42,208 nucleotides of DNA from JBAZJI01 sp964596325 (lineage in GTDB: Bacteria; Patescibacteriota; Minisyncoccia; Minisyncoccales; JAGOPM01), in assembly GCA_964596325.1 (NCBI GenBank), contig CAZQSQ010000006.1, positions 1 to 42,208 of the forward strand. Direction: 5' to 3'. The notes under the pieces are model-generated. The model saw nothing but the letters and a program-made list of their open reading frames with translations. It was not told where the DNA came from and did not search any database. Below, piece by piece: positions 1-7,657 of this stretch. Numbering within the stretch: position 1 is the first letter of the stretch; every line of letters begins with the position of its first letter. Made by a program: the position numbers and the translations under genes.

Positions 1-1
1 G

Positions 2-511
2 TTGCGCAACCAATTAACCGACATCGGATTAATAGTTGGAGAAGACGGAACTTTAGAGGTTAAAGCGCTCAAGGCCCAAAAAGTTATCACTAATGAATTC
101 GAAACCATTGATAAAGCTACGGGGCAAACTTATTGCCTCTGGATTGAAAACGGCGATTGGAAAAAAGTTTTAGGCGCTTGTCAGGGAGCCGCGGCGGCAG
201 TAGTGCCTTTGGGGGGAGGGGACGTGATTATTCCGCCGCCGCCCGAACAAAATGTTGCCAGTACTTCTCCTACATCATCTATTAATTTTGATGCTCCTGC
301 CCTTGATTCTCCTACAACGACAACCGATTTAGTTGTGCCCGTTGCCGATCCGGCTACTTCTTTGGCGCCAATAGAATCTCCACCTGCCCAGATTCCGCCG
401 GTTACTGAAGCTTCGCCTATGCCCCCTGATGCGGCTCCGGAGGCTCCGCTACCCGATCCGGTAAATGTGACTCCGCCAGCGGATTTGCCCGTTGAGGCGC
501 CAATCCAATAA
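2..511 (+). CDS. C-terminal end of a surface protein with Pro-rich tail (5' partial)
   Basis: The frame is open to the left edge, so this is probably the end of a longer gene; the TTG at position 2 need not be its start. Residues 1-60 form a compact segment with two cysteines (about C45 and C60) and a YCLWIENGDW motif, a type I associate with the very end of large secreted CPR surface proteins. From about residue 75 to the end it is low-complexity Pro/Ala/Thr/Ser/Asp, as in an extended stalk or linker. No domain with a known activity is visible. It lies 28 bp before the O-antigen-ligase-like gene on the same strand. Surface location is inferred from composition and neighbours. Confidence 0.5.
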   Translation: MRNQLTDIGLIVGEDGTLEVKALKAQKVITNEFETIDKATGQTYCLWIENGDWKKVLGACQGAAAAVVPLGGGDVIIPPPPEQNVASTSPTSSINFDAPALDSPTTTTDLVVPVADPATSLAPIESPPAQIPPVTEASPMPPDAAPEAPLPDPVNVTPPADLPVEAPIQ

Positions 512-539
512 TAATTTGCAAAGATTTTAAGGATAAAAT

Positions 540-2825
540 ATGCCCAAGTTTGATATATATAAGATATTATTTTTTGCGACAGTAATAGTGCCGATTTTGA
601 TTTTCTCTCCCTTATCTTTTGATGCTTTTGACCTACCTAAAACTTTAGCCGTTATTTTTTTCTCGGGGATTCTCTTTTTACTTTTTATTTTCAAAAAGAA
701 TAAAGCAAAACAAGATTGGTCGCTTGGCGGTCTGGATACGGCGGTAATTTTTTATTGCCTGATATTGGCAATTTCGGCTATTTTTTCCCAAGATAAGATC
801 TCTTCTCTTTTGGGCGGTTTGGGGGCTTATAGCCAATGGATGATTGGCCTAGCCGGAAAACTTTCCAGCGGGCTTTTGGCCACCATAGCCTTTTGTTTGG
901 TTTATTTTTCTTTTAATTGGGGCGCCAAAGAAAAAAGGTTTTCCGCCAATGATTTTTTTAAGGCCTTGGTAACCTCGCAAACTTTTTGCCTTGTAGCATT
1001 TTATTTGTGTTTGAGCGGTTTTTGCGACTCGCCGCAGGGGGCTTTTTTACCGGAGATAATGAAAGCCTCCCTAAAAACCCTTAATGTCTTTTCGCCTTTA
1101 GGCCGGGTGATTTTTCCTTATGCGGTCTTTACGTCCATTATCTTATCCTTAAGCATTTTCAAACTCTCGGAAAAGTTAACGGCCGCCGGAAATGGCAAAT
1201 ATTTTTTGAGCGTGTTCATTTTGCTGCAGCTGCCAATAATTTGGCTGGCTAATTACTTTTGGGCCTATGTTATTTTTGCTCTTTGTTTGCTCATTTATAT
1301 TTTTTGGGAAATTTGGAGGCAGAAAGGCAACTTGTCGTTTTCTAAATTATTTTTGCCGTTGCTATTTGTTTTAATGTCTGCTTTGTTTGTTATCCCGCAA
1401 TTTTCCAAGTTGATTTCTAGCCCTTTGCAGAGCCAAGTACCCAATGAGCTCGTCTTGCCGCAAAATTATTCTTTGGCTGTAGCTAAAAATTCCTTGGCGG
1501 CAGGGCCTAAAGATTTTGCCGTTGGTTCGGGCCCGGGAACCTTTTCTTATGCCTTTTTGAAATATCGCCCAGCTGAGCATAATAAGGAAATGTATTATGC
1601 AGTGCGTTGGCCGGAGGCGGGAAATTATTTGGCCGAGCTGACTACCACTACCGGGTTATTAGGCTTATTAGCTTTTTTGGCACTTATTTTTTTGGCTTTT
1701 GTTTTAAGCCAAAAGGCAGGGGAGGTGCCTTTGGAGGCAGATTGGATCTTTCCATTTTTAGGCGGGATCTTGGTTGCGTTTTTTTTCTACCATCAAAGCG
1801 TTTGGCTTCTTTTAATGTTTTGGATTTCCTTGGGGTTGATTGCGGGCTATTTTGGCGGGCAGGACAAAAAACTTATCATTATCTCTTATAAATGGCTTGG
1901 GGTCGGCGCAATTTTATTTTCCATTTTATTTTTGTATACAGCATTTATCGGCTTTCAGTTTTTTCAAGCGGATCTGCTTTACTATCGGGCAATAATTTCC
2001 GGCGATCGGGCCCTAGCCAAAGACACACTGGCCCAGGCGAGCAGCCTAAATCCATACAGCGAGTCATATCAGCAGGACTACGCCCGTCTTTCTTTTGCCG
2101 AGCTGCTTGATTTTGCCAAATCCAATGACATTAAAAAAGAAGTTAAAGCCTTCGGAGAAAAAGTAATTAGGATTGATAATTTGCTTTCCTCTAGCACGAA
2201 AATGTTTCCCAATAGGGTAGCGGTATGGGAAACTAAAGCGGCTTTTTATCGGGAGTTGGCACCATTTGAGCCTAGTACTCTGAAAGGGGCCATCGAATTG
2301 CTAAAGAGGGCTCAGGCTTTAGACCCCAATGATCCGATTATTTTAACTGAACTTGGAAAACTGTATTTTTCTGCCGGTGCTATTGAAGAGGCGCAAAACT
2401 CTGTCGCACTTGCCCTGCAGCTAAAGCCCGATTATATCCCGGCAACTATTGAACAGGCTTTGATTTTAGAAAAGCAAGACAAGCTCTCAGAGGCCGTAGT
2501 TTTATTGGAGGGAGCTTATGCGCTCTATCCGCAAAGCGACCCGGACAATCTTTTTCAGCTTGGCCGTCTTTATTTTCGGCAGAAAAATTTTGCAAAGGCG
2601 CAGCCAATTTTTGAAGCCATAATTTCTAGCTACCCGAATCATTCTGATTCCTTATTCCTTTTGGGTGAGATTTATCAGCAAAAGGGAAACCAAGCTGAGG
2701 CCGATGAATATTTTAAGCATGTTCTGGAATTGAACCCGGGCAACCCTGAAGTTTTGAAGGCTATGCGTAGAAATATCCCAATGGTTCCCGCAACCTCGAG
2801 TAAAGAAATAATCAAGAAAAATTAA
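540..2825 (+). CDS. O-antigen-ligase-like multispanning membrane protein with C-terminal TPR repeats
   Basis: The first ~480 residues carry about ten hydrophobic segments, with a long external loop at about residues 290-365 holding GSGPGTFSYAF and AEHNKEMYYAVRWPEAGNY. This is the layout of Wzy_C/O-antigen ligase proteins, which join glycan chains to carriers at the outer face of the membrane. From about residue 580 to 742 there are four TPR units with alternating ALDPND/LKPDY/ELNPGN turns, which normally bind proteins. An AAGGA box at 529-533 supports the ATG at 540. The stop overlaps the pilC start (TAATG), so it is translated with the pilus genes. It may glycosylate pilins or surface proteins, or scaffold pilus assembly; that role is inference. 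Confidence 0.75.
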   Translation: MPKFDIYKILFFATVIVPILIFSPLSFDAFDLPKTLAVIFFSGILFLLFIFKKNKAKQDWSLGGLDTAVIFYCLILAISAIFSQDKISSLLGGLGAYSQWMIGLAGKLSSGLLATIAFCLVYFSFNWGAKEKRFSANDFFKALVTSQTFCLVAFYLCLSGFCDSPQGAFLPEIMKASLKTLNVFSPLGRVIFPYAVFTSIILSLSIFKLSEKLTAAGNGKYFLSVFILLQLPIIWLANYFWAYVIFALCLLIYIFWEIWRQKGNLSFSKLFLPLLFVLMSALFVIPQFSKLISSPLQSQVPNELVLPQNYSLAVAKNSLAAGPKDFAVGSGPGTFSYAFLKYRPAEHNKEMYYAVRWPEAGNYLAELTTTTGLLGLLAFLALIFLAFVLSQKAGEVPLEADWIFPFLGGILVAFFFYHQSVWLLLMFWISLGLIAGYFGGQDKKLIIISYKWLGVGAILFSILFLYTAFIGFQFFQADLLYYRAIISGDRALAKDTLAQASSLNPYSESYQQDYARLSFAELLDFAKSNDIKKEVKAFGEKVIRIDNLLSSSTKMFPNRVAVWETKAAFYRELAPFEPSTLKGAIELLKRAQALDPNDPIILTELGKLYFSAGAIEEAQNSVALALQLKPDYIPATIEQALILEKQDKLSEAVVLLEGAYALYPQSDPDNLFQLGRLYFRQKNFAKAQPIFEAIISSYPNHSDSLFLLGEIYQQKGNQAEADEYFKHVLELNPGNPEVLKAMRRNIPMVPATSSKEIIKKN

Positions 2826-4060
2826 TGACGCAATACGTATATCGGGCAATAGATAAAGTCGGCCAAGATGTTTCCGGGAGTAGGGAAGCGGCCGACGAAT
2901 ATGAATTGGCCAAAATTCTAAAGCAGGAAGGATTGGTAATGGTCAGTTCGGAAATTGCTACCAAGAAGAAGGGCGGCTTGAATATGGAAATTAAAATCCC
3001 TACCCTCGGGGAGATTGGTTTTGTTGATAAGTTGATGTTTGTCAGAAATCTGCAGATTATGGTTGCGGCGGGTATCAGTTTGCCTCAAGCCTTGGAAATA
3101 ATTGCCGCCCAAACCGAAAATACCCAATTACAAAAAATCATCTATAATGTTAAAGACGAAATCATAAAGGGCAAAAGCTTTTCTGAAACGGCCAGAAAAT
3201 ATCCGAAAGTTTTTTCTGATTTCTTTTGCGGAATGGTCTCTATCGGGGAAAAGACCGGGGGATTGGACAGGGTGCTAAAGGATTTGGCGTATCAGATGGA
3301 AAAGGAGTATAAGATTACCTCTAAAATTAAAGGCGCAATGACTTATCCCAGTGTCATTGTCAGCGTGATGCTTATTATGGGTGTCGGTTTGATGATTTTT
3401 GTCGTGCCTAATTTGTTAAAAATGTTTGTAGACATGGGTGTGGAGTTGAAAGATCTCCCGGTAACCACTCAAGCTTTGGTGGCCATTGGGGATTATTTTA
3501 AGCAGCCGATAAATATAGCTATATTCTTGGGGGTGATAGCTTTAATTATTTTTGCTATTAGTTCTTTTGCCAGGACAAAATCCGGTAAGAGATTTTTTGA
3601 CAATCTTTCCATCAAATTGCCGGTAATCGGTACTTTGGTACGCAAGAGCAATATTGCCAGTATTATCGGTAATTTTAGCGTTTTATTGCAATCGGGGGTT
3701 CCGGTAGTGCAGTCGCTGCAAATTTTATCTAGTGCTACGACTAATTATTATTATGCCAAGTCCCTCGACGAGGCGATTGAAAAAATTCAAAAGGGTAAAA
3801 AGTTATCGGAGGCACTTCAGCCATATAAAAATTTATATACTTTATCCGTTGTCCAAATGATTGGCATAGGGGAGGAGACGGGTATGACAAGCGATATTTT
3901 GCGCAAATTATCGGAATTTTATGAAGAAGAGGTTTCTCGGGCGGCGGATAGTTTAACTACCGTAATTGAGCCGCTGTTGATGATTGTAGTGGCTATTGCG
4001 GTCGGTTTTTTTGCCTCGGCGCTGTTCTCGCCAATTTATTCGACATTAGGAAACTTATAA
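2825..4060 (+). CDS. pilC: Type IV pilus inner-membrane platform protein PilC (GspF family)
   Basis: The 411 residues hold two T2SSF domains (about 68-190 and 270-395), each starting with a FVRNLQIMVAAGISLPQAL or IIGNFSVLLQSGVPVVQSL type helix and carrying the family GE..G motif (SIGEKTGGLDRVL, GIGEETGMTSDIL). Hydrophobic segments lie at about 168-190, 220-242 and 380-400, as in full-length PilC/GspF. The protein sits in the cytoplasmic membrane and couples the assembly ATPase to pilin extraction. The start overlaps the previous stop by one base, and pilM follows 4 bp after the stop. The ATPases PilB and PilT and the peptidase PilD are not in this window. Confidence 0.95.
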   Translation: MTQYVYRAIDKVGQDVSGSREAADEYELAKILKQEGLVMVSSEIATKKKGGLNMEIKIPTLGEIGFVDKLMFVRNLQIMVAAGISLPQALEIIAAQTENTQLQKIIYNVKDEIIKGKSFSETARKYPKVFSDFFCGMVSIGEKTGGLDRVLKDLAYQMEKEYKITSKIKGAMTYPSVIVSVMLIMGVGLMIFVVPNLLKMFVDMGVELKDLPVTTQALVAIGDYFKQPINIAIFLGVIALIIFAISSFARTKSGKRFFDNLSIKLPVIGTLVRKSNIASIIGNFSVLLQSGVPVVQSLQILSSATTNYYYAKSLDEAIEKIQKGKKLSEALQPYKNLYTLSVVQMIGIGEETGMTSDILRKLSEFYEEEVSRAADSLTTVIEPLLMIVVAIAVGFFASALFSPIYSTLGNL

Positions 4061-4064
4061 TAAT

Positions 4065-5156
4065 ATGGCTAATATTTTCGGACAAAATGAAGCTTTTGGG
4101 CTGGATATTTCTGAGGATTCTATCAAACTGGCCAAATTAGCCAGAAGGGGCAATGCCCTGTATTTGGCTACTTGGGGTAAGGTTGATATCATTCCCGGTA
4201 TTATTTCCGACGGGGAGATTAAACGACAGGCTGATTTAACAGCCGCTATAAAAAATTTATGCGCCAACTTAAATGGCGACAAGCTTCGGAGTAAGTATGT
4301 AGCCGTGGCTTTGCCCGAGGAGGAGACATTTCTAAGGATAATCAAGCTGCCCAAAATGGATTCGGCAGCTGCGAAAAAGGCGGCAATATTTGAGGCGGAA
4401 AATCATATCCCCATGCCTTTAAGGGATGTTTATATCGATTGTGAAATTTTTCAAGACCTCCAAGGGAGGTTCACTGAGGCTCTTATTGTGGCAACACCTC
4501 GCAATATTGTTGACGATTATGCCTCAGCAATCGAAGGGGCGGGTTTGATGCCCGTAATCATGGAAACAGAAAATCAAGCGGCGGCCCGGGCTTTGGTTCC
4601 TTCTTTGGCTACCCAAGAGACAATTTTAATAATAGATATCGGCAATACCCGCACAAATTTTTCGATTTTCCACGATGGTAATTTAAGATTTGGCGGCACG
4701 ATAGCCGAATCAATGCTAAAAATGCAAAAAGCCATCCAAACGGAGCTGGGGGTCGATCTCAAAAAAGCTCTCGAACTAAAGAACAAGTACGGCCTCTCGA
4801 GGGAAAATGAAGAGGCTAAAAAAGTGGCTTCTGCAATTGAACCAATTATTGAAAATCTGGCTAGGCAGGTAAAAAAATATATGGATTTTTATTACGGAAA
4901 GGCCGAAAATTGTTTTGAGGAGAGTGAAAAAATGCGGGCGATTTTATGTGGGGAAGGGGCGATCTTGCGAGGTATTGAGGCATTTATCTCTGGCCGGCTT
5001 TGCGTTCCGGTCGGGATCGGGAATCCTTGGGTTAATATTATCTCTGAAAAACATCGGCAAATACCGACAATTGATTATGCACAATCGGTAGGCTTGGCGA
5101 CCGTCTTGGGGCTGGCTATGAGAGGATTAAATATTGAGAAAGAAAAATATGATTAA
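4065..5156 (+). CDS. pilM: Type IV pilus assembly protein PilM (actin-like ATPase)
   Basis: PilM is a cytoplasmic actin/FtsA-fold protein that binds the N-terminal tail of PilN and links the membrane PilN/O pair to the assembly motor. Visible features are the N-terminal FGLDISEDSIKLAKL strand, the AENHIPMPLRDV segment near residue 110, the nucleotide-binding phosphate loop IIDIGNTRTNFSIF near 187, and the late ILCGEGAILRG motif near 293. At 363 residues it has normal family length. It sits 4 bp after pilC, and its last 8 bp overlap the pilN start, so translation is probably coupled. Confidence 0.95.
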   Translation: MANIFGQNEAFGLDISEDSIKLAKLARRGNALYLATWGKVDIIPGIISDGEIKRQADLTAAIKNLCANLNGDKLRSKYVAVALPEEETFLRIIKLPKMDSAAAKKAAIFEAENHIPMPLRDVYIDCEIFQDLQGRFTEALIVATPRNIVDDYASAIEGAGLMPVIMETENQAAARALVPSLATQETILIIDIGNTRTNFSIFHDGNLRFGGTIAESMLKMQKAIQTELGVDLKKALELKNKYGLSRENEEAKKVASAIEPIIENLARQVKKYMDFYYGKAENCFEESEKMRAILCGEGAILRGIEAFISGRLCVPVGIGNPWVNIISEKHRQIPTIDYAQSVGLATVLGLAMRGLNIEKEKYD

Positions 5157-5688
5157 TTTAATCCCTGAAAAATTCAAAAAAGAATTGAAACAGCAGGCCC
5201 AACAGCGCCTCATTTTCGGAGTGGAGGGGTATTTTCTTTTGCTTCTCATTTGCTTTTTAGTTGGTCTCGGGCTGATTTATTCTTTTCTTTGGGCGGAATT
5301 GAATTTCCAAAAAGCTACCCTACAGGGTTATCGGCAGGGCGAGGAGGTAGTTAGGTTGGATGCGCAAATCAAAGAGCTTAATGATCGGGCCTTGGCAGTT
5401 GCCAAATTTAAGCAGGGGATGACCAGCCAAGTGGGGATGCTAAGAAAAATTTCTGACAATTTGGTCAGTGGAATAAAAATTTCCAATGTTACCGCCAAAA
5501 AAAATAAAGACGGTTTATCATACCAAATAAAAATAACCGGTTTGGCTAAAGACAATTCTTCACTCTTTGATTTCCGCAGCAAATTGGAAGGGGACAAAGA
5601 GATAAGCAAATTAGTCATTCCCGATACGCTTTTTTTGCAGGATCAGGATATAAATTTTGAGATTTCTTTTGAATATAAAAAATTATAA
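5149..5688 (+). CDS. pilN: Type IV pilus assembly protein PilN
   Basis: The protein opens with INLIPEKFKKEL, the short conserved PilN tail that docks into PilM, followed by one membrane helix (about residues 21-42), a coiled-coil stretch and a small C-terminal alpha/beta domain with short strands (IKISNVTAKK, LSYQIKITGLAKD). I chose the ATG at 5149, not the TTG at 5134, because INLIPEKF starts right after it, as is usual in PilN. This start overlaps the pilM stop by 8 bp. PilN pairs with PilO in the membrane to align the pilus machine. Confidence 0.92.
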   Translation: MINLIPEKFKKELKQQAQQRLIFGVEGYFLLLLICFLVGLGLIYSFLWAELNFQKATLQGYRQGEEVVRLDAQIKELNDRALAVAKFKQGMTSQVGMLRKISDNLVSGIKISNVTAKKNKDGLSYQIKITGLAKDNSSLFDFRSKLEGDKEISKLVIPDTLFLQDQDINFEISFEYKKL

Positions 5689-5699
5689 TAGTTATAGAT

Positions 5700-5857
5700 A
5701 TGTCTAAGGGCGCCCCGCTTAAATTAATATTTTCTGGTTTATTATTGCTTGCCTTAACCGGTTTGGCATTTTGGGGGATAATAAAGGTGTCCGCCATACA
5801 TAAAGAGATTAAATCGGTTAAAGGGGAAGTAGCGCAGCTCAAAAATAAGGAAATTTC
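5700..5857 (+). CDS. pilO: PilO-like pilus assembly protein, cut by scaffold gap
   Basis: Only about 52 residues are readable before the run of Ns: a short basic start, one membrane helix (about residues 8-28), then the beginning of a coiled coil (KVSAIHKEIKSVKGEV). This topology and its place 11 bp after pilN fit PilO, the partner that forms heterodimers with PilN. The C-terminal domain is missing from the assembly. The TGA just after the Ns cannot be assumed to belong to this gene. The assignment rests on position and topology more than on sequence. Confidence 0.75.
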
Positions 5858-5957
5858 NNNNNNNNNNNNNNNNNNNNNNNNNNNNNNNNNNNNNNNNNNN
5901 NNNNNNNNNNNNNNNNNNNNNNNNNNNNNNNNNNNNNNNNNNNNNNNNNNNNNNNNN
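5858..5957. other. Assembly gap of exactly 100 N
   Basis: A run of exactly 100 N is the conventional placeholder for a scaffold gap of unknown size. It interrupts pilO, and the right side opens directly into a tRNA cluster. Distance, order and missing genes across this point cannot be judged. Confidence 0.97.
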
Positions 5958-6018
5958 TGATTTTGAGTATAATATTTGAGTATTTGAAATCCCGGAGGCG
6001 GGTTCAATCTCTTATCTA

Positions 6019-6090
6019 GTCCTCGTAGTTCAATGGATAGAACTCTAGCCTTCTAAGCTGGTGATGCAGGTTCGATTCCTGCCGAGGACA
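6019..6090 (+). tRNA. tRNA-Arg(UCU)
   Basis: A complete cloverleaf: acceptor GTCCTCG/CGAGGAC, D-arm with GGATAG, anticodon loop CTTCTAA (UCU, reads AGA and AGG), T-arm CAGGT/TTCGATT/CTGCC-type, discriminator A. There is no encoded CCA. The promoter would lie within or left of the scaffold gap. Confidence 0.95.
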
Positions 6091-6112
6091 CAGGGGAAAT
6101 TAGAATATTTAT

Positions 6113-6187
6113 GGTGGCTATGGTGTAGCGGCAGCACAAGAGTTTGTGGAGCTCTTAGCACGGGTTCGAATCCCGTTAGCCACCCCA
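6113..6187 (+). tRNA. tRNA-His(GUG)
   Basis: The anticodon loop TTGTGGA reads GUG. The 5' end carries the extra G(-1) opposite C73 that histidyl-tRNA synthetase needs, followed by acceptor GTGGCTA/TAGCCAC. A CCA is encoded at 6185-6187. A terminator follows, and then an inverted copy of the tRNA's own T-arm and acceptor strand (6219-6234). Confidence 0.95.
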
Positions 6188-6193
6188 AAGAAA

Positions 6194-6215
6194 AACCTCT
6201 GTAAAGAGGTTTTTT
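6194..6215 (+). terminator. Intrinsic terminator of the tRNA-Arg/His pair
   Basis: Stem AACCTCT / AGAGGTT with loop GTAA, followed by six T. Confidence 0.85.
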
Positions 6216-6218
6216 GTT

Positions 6219-6273
6219 GCTAACGGGATTCGAAAAGGAGGGGGTCGGGGAGGATGACACCCTCATCCTCCCC
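6219..6273. repeat. Inverted tRNA-His tail copy plus 10-bp hairpin
   Basis: Bases 6219-6234 are an exact 16-bp reverse complement of tRNA-His 6165-6180 (T-loop to acceptor strand). Next comes a perfect 10-bp stem, 6247-6256 with 6264-6273 (GGGGAGGATG/CATCCTCCCC), with no T-run. It ends 15 bp short of the htrA-like stop. Order: tRNA, terminator, inverted tail, hairpin. Confidence 0.85.
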
Positions 6274-6287
6274 GTGTCGGAAACGAT

Positions 6288-7316
6288 TCAAACTTTTTCT
6301 TCCAGCTTAATATTTATTTTTATTTCTTTATTGCTGCGAATGAGGGTAAAGATTATCTCGTCGTGTATTTCATGGCGCTGCAAAACATCCCCTAATGTGT
6401 TCTGTTCGGTAATTTTCTCCCCATCACATTCAGTAATAATATCAAATTCTCTTAGGCCGGCTTTATCGGCAGGGGAAAAGGGGGCAACAGCCGGTTCGCC
6501 CAGTCTTTCGCGCACAATAATGGCGCCATTGTTAACCGGTAAATTGTTTTGTTTAGCGATTGTTTCGTTAAGGATAAAATAGCGCAAACCAAGATAGGGC
6601 CTTTTGATTTTGCCGAATCTTTTAACCTCGGCGATCATATTTTTGGCCAAATTAATCGGAATAGCAAAGCCGATATTTTGGGCCCCCATAACCACGGCCG
6701 TATTAATGCCGATGGCCTCGCCATCCATATTAACCAAACAGCCTCCGGAGTTTCCGGGATTAATTGCGGCATCGGTTTGGATAAGGCCGCCTAAATTAGC
6801 TGCTCCAGCGTGTATTCCGGCGTAAGCCGTAATGCGACGGGAAAGACCCGAAACAATACCCATTGATATCGTGTCATCGAATTCTCCCAAACTATTGCCC
6901 ACGGCCAAAACATTTTCCCCTAGCTCAATGGAATCAGAATCACCCATGGGTACTATCGGCAATTCTTTTCCGTCGATTTTAAGAATAGCCAAATCAACTA
7001 AGGGATCGCGGGCTAACACCTCGGCTTTATATTTTTTCTCCGGGCTAATAACTACCGTATATTCGCATTCCGGATCTTGTACAACATGGTTGCAGGTAAT
7101 TACAAAGCCATCGGCAGAAACTACAAAGCCCGATCCGCCTCCGACTTTTGTCGGTTCTTTTTTTTCATTGCTGGCCTTGGGCAGGCTAATACTTTTCCCC
7201 TCAAAGGCCAAAGCATAGAATTCTTCTAAAGAGGGGAGGTCTTTGGTGGCCACAATAGTAATGGCTCCCGGGCACACTTTTTTTGCTATTTGGGTTATCG
7301 GTGTTTTGTGAGTCAT
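6288..7316 (-). CDS. HtrA/DegP-like trypsin-fold serine protease with PDZ domain
   Basis: A 342-residue S1C-family protease with the full catalytic triad: H77 (TCNHVVQ), D108 (PLVDLAIL) and S190 (INPGNSGG). A single PDZ domain fills about residues 240-340. HtrA proteins degrade misfolded or specific proteins, usually outside the cytoplasm. The frame stays open upstream through two tRNA genes, but the real start is the ATG at 7316, which has AAGGA just before it and a plausible promoter (7330-7359). I see no signal peptide or membrane anchor in the first 60 residues, which is odd for HtrA. Either the protease is cytoplasmic or it leaves by another route. Confidence 0.92.
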   Translation of the reverse strand: MTHKTPITQIAKKVCPGAITIVATKDLPSLEEFYALAFEGKSISLPKASNEKKEPTKVGGGSGFVVSADGFVITCNHVVQDPECEYTVVISPEKKYKAEVLARDPLVDLAILKIDGKELPIVPMGDSDSIELGENVLAVGNSLGEFDDTISMGIVSGLSRRITAYAGIHAGAANLGGLIQTDAAINPGNSGGCLVNMDGEAIGINTAVVMGAQNIGFAIPINLAKNMIAEVKRFGKIKRPYLGLRYFILNETIAKQNNLPVNNGAIIVRERLGEPAVAPFSPADKAGLREFDIITECDGEKITEQNTLGDVLQRHEIHDEIIFTLIRSNKEIKINIKLEEKV

Positions 7317-7329
7317 ATTTTCCTTATAT

Positions 7330-7359
7330 ATTGTAGCATGCTTTGTTTGGGTAAGGCAA
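7330..7359 (-). promoter_or_regulatory. Promoter of the htrA-like gene
   Basis: On the minus strand, TTGCCT (-35) and TACAAT (-10) are 18 bp apart. The -10 lies 13 bp before the ATG, and AAGGA falls between them. By eye only. Confidence 0.5.
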
Positions 7360-7430
7360 AGAAAGATGACACACTTGCCATTTTTGTCCAAAAATGCTAT
7401 TCTCTTTTTGTCAGAGGAGAGGCCAAATAA

Positions 7431-7502
7431 GCCCTCATAGCTCAATGGATAGAGCAATTCCGTCCTAAGGAAAAGATGGGGGTTCGATTCCCTCTGAGGG
7501 CA
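7431..7502 (+). tRNA. tRNA-Arg(CCU)
   Basis: Acceptor GCCCTCA/TGAGGGC, D-arm GCTCAATGGATAGAGC, anticodon loop GTCCTAA (CCU, reads AGG), T-arm with TTCGATT, discriminator A, no CCA. The outermost anticodon-stem pair is A-A. It probably shares a transcript with the tRNA-Ala 27 bp downstream. Confidence 0.93.
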
Positions 7503-7529
7503 CACCAGAGCCTTATTTAGGATGTTTTT

Positions 7530-7602
7530 GGGCCCATAGCTCATCTGGTAGAGCGCATCCATGGCATGGATGAGGCGACCGGTTCAAGTCCGGTTGGGTC
7601 CA
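7530..7602 (+). tRNA. tRNA-Ala(GGC)
   Basis: Acceptor GGGCCCA/TGGGTCC with one G-U pair, anticodon stem CATCC/GGATG, loop ATGGCAT (GGC, reads GCC and GCU), T-loop TTCAAGT, discriminator A, no CCA. I do not see the G3-U70 identity pair clearly preserved as an isolated wobble elsewhere in the stem; the G-U seen is at the third pair, as expected for alanine. Confidence 0.92.
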
Positions 7603-7616
7603 CAATTTGAGCAAAT

Positions 7617-7646
7617 AAAAAAGGAGTAATTTTTACTCCTTTTTTA
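7617..7646. terminator. Bidirectional terminator between tRNA-Ala and the minor pilin operon
   Basis: AAAAAAGGAGTAA pairs with TTACTCCTTTTTT around a T loop. It has an A-run on one side and a T-run on the other, so it can end both the tRNA transcript (+) and the convergent pilin operon (-). Confidence 0.85.
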
Positions 7647-7657
7647 TTTAATGTTTT

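Noticed and set aside
5958..6007. Reading frames that run across the N gap
   Set aside because: The Ns are placeholder bases; any frame through them is meaningless, and the bases to the right need not adjoin pilO.
7317..7562. N-terminal extension of the HtrA-like protein to 7562
   Set aside because: It would translate the tRNA-Arg(CCU) and tRNA-Ala genes; an ATG with AAGGA lies at 7316 and homology begins there.
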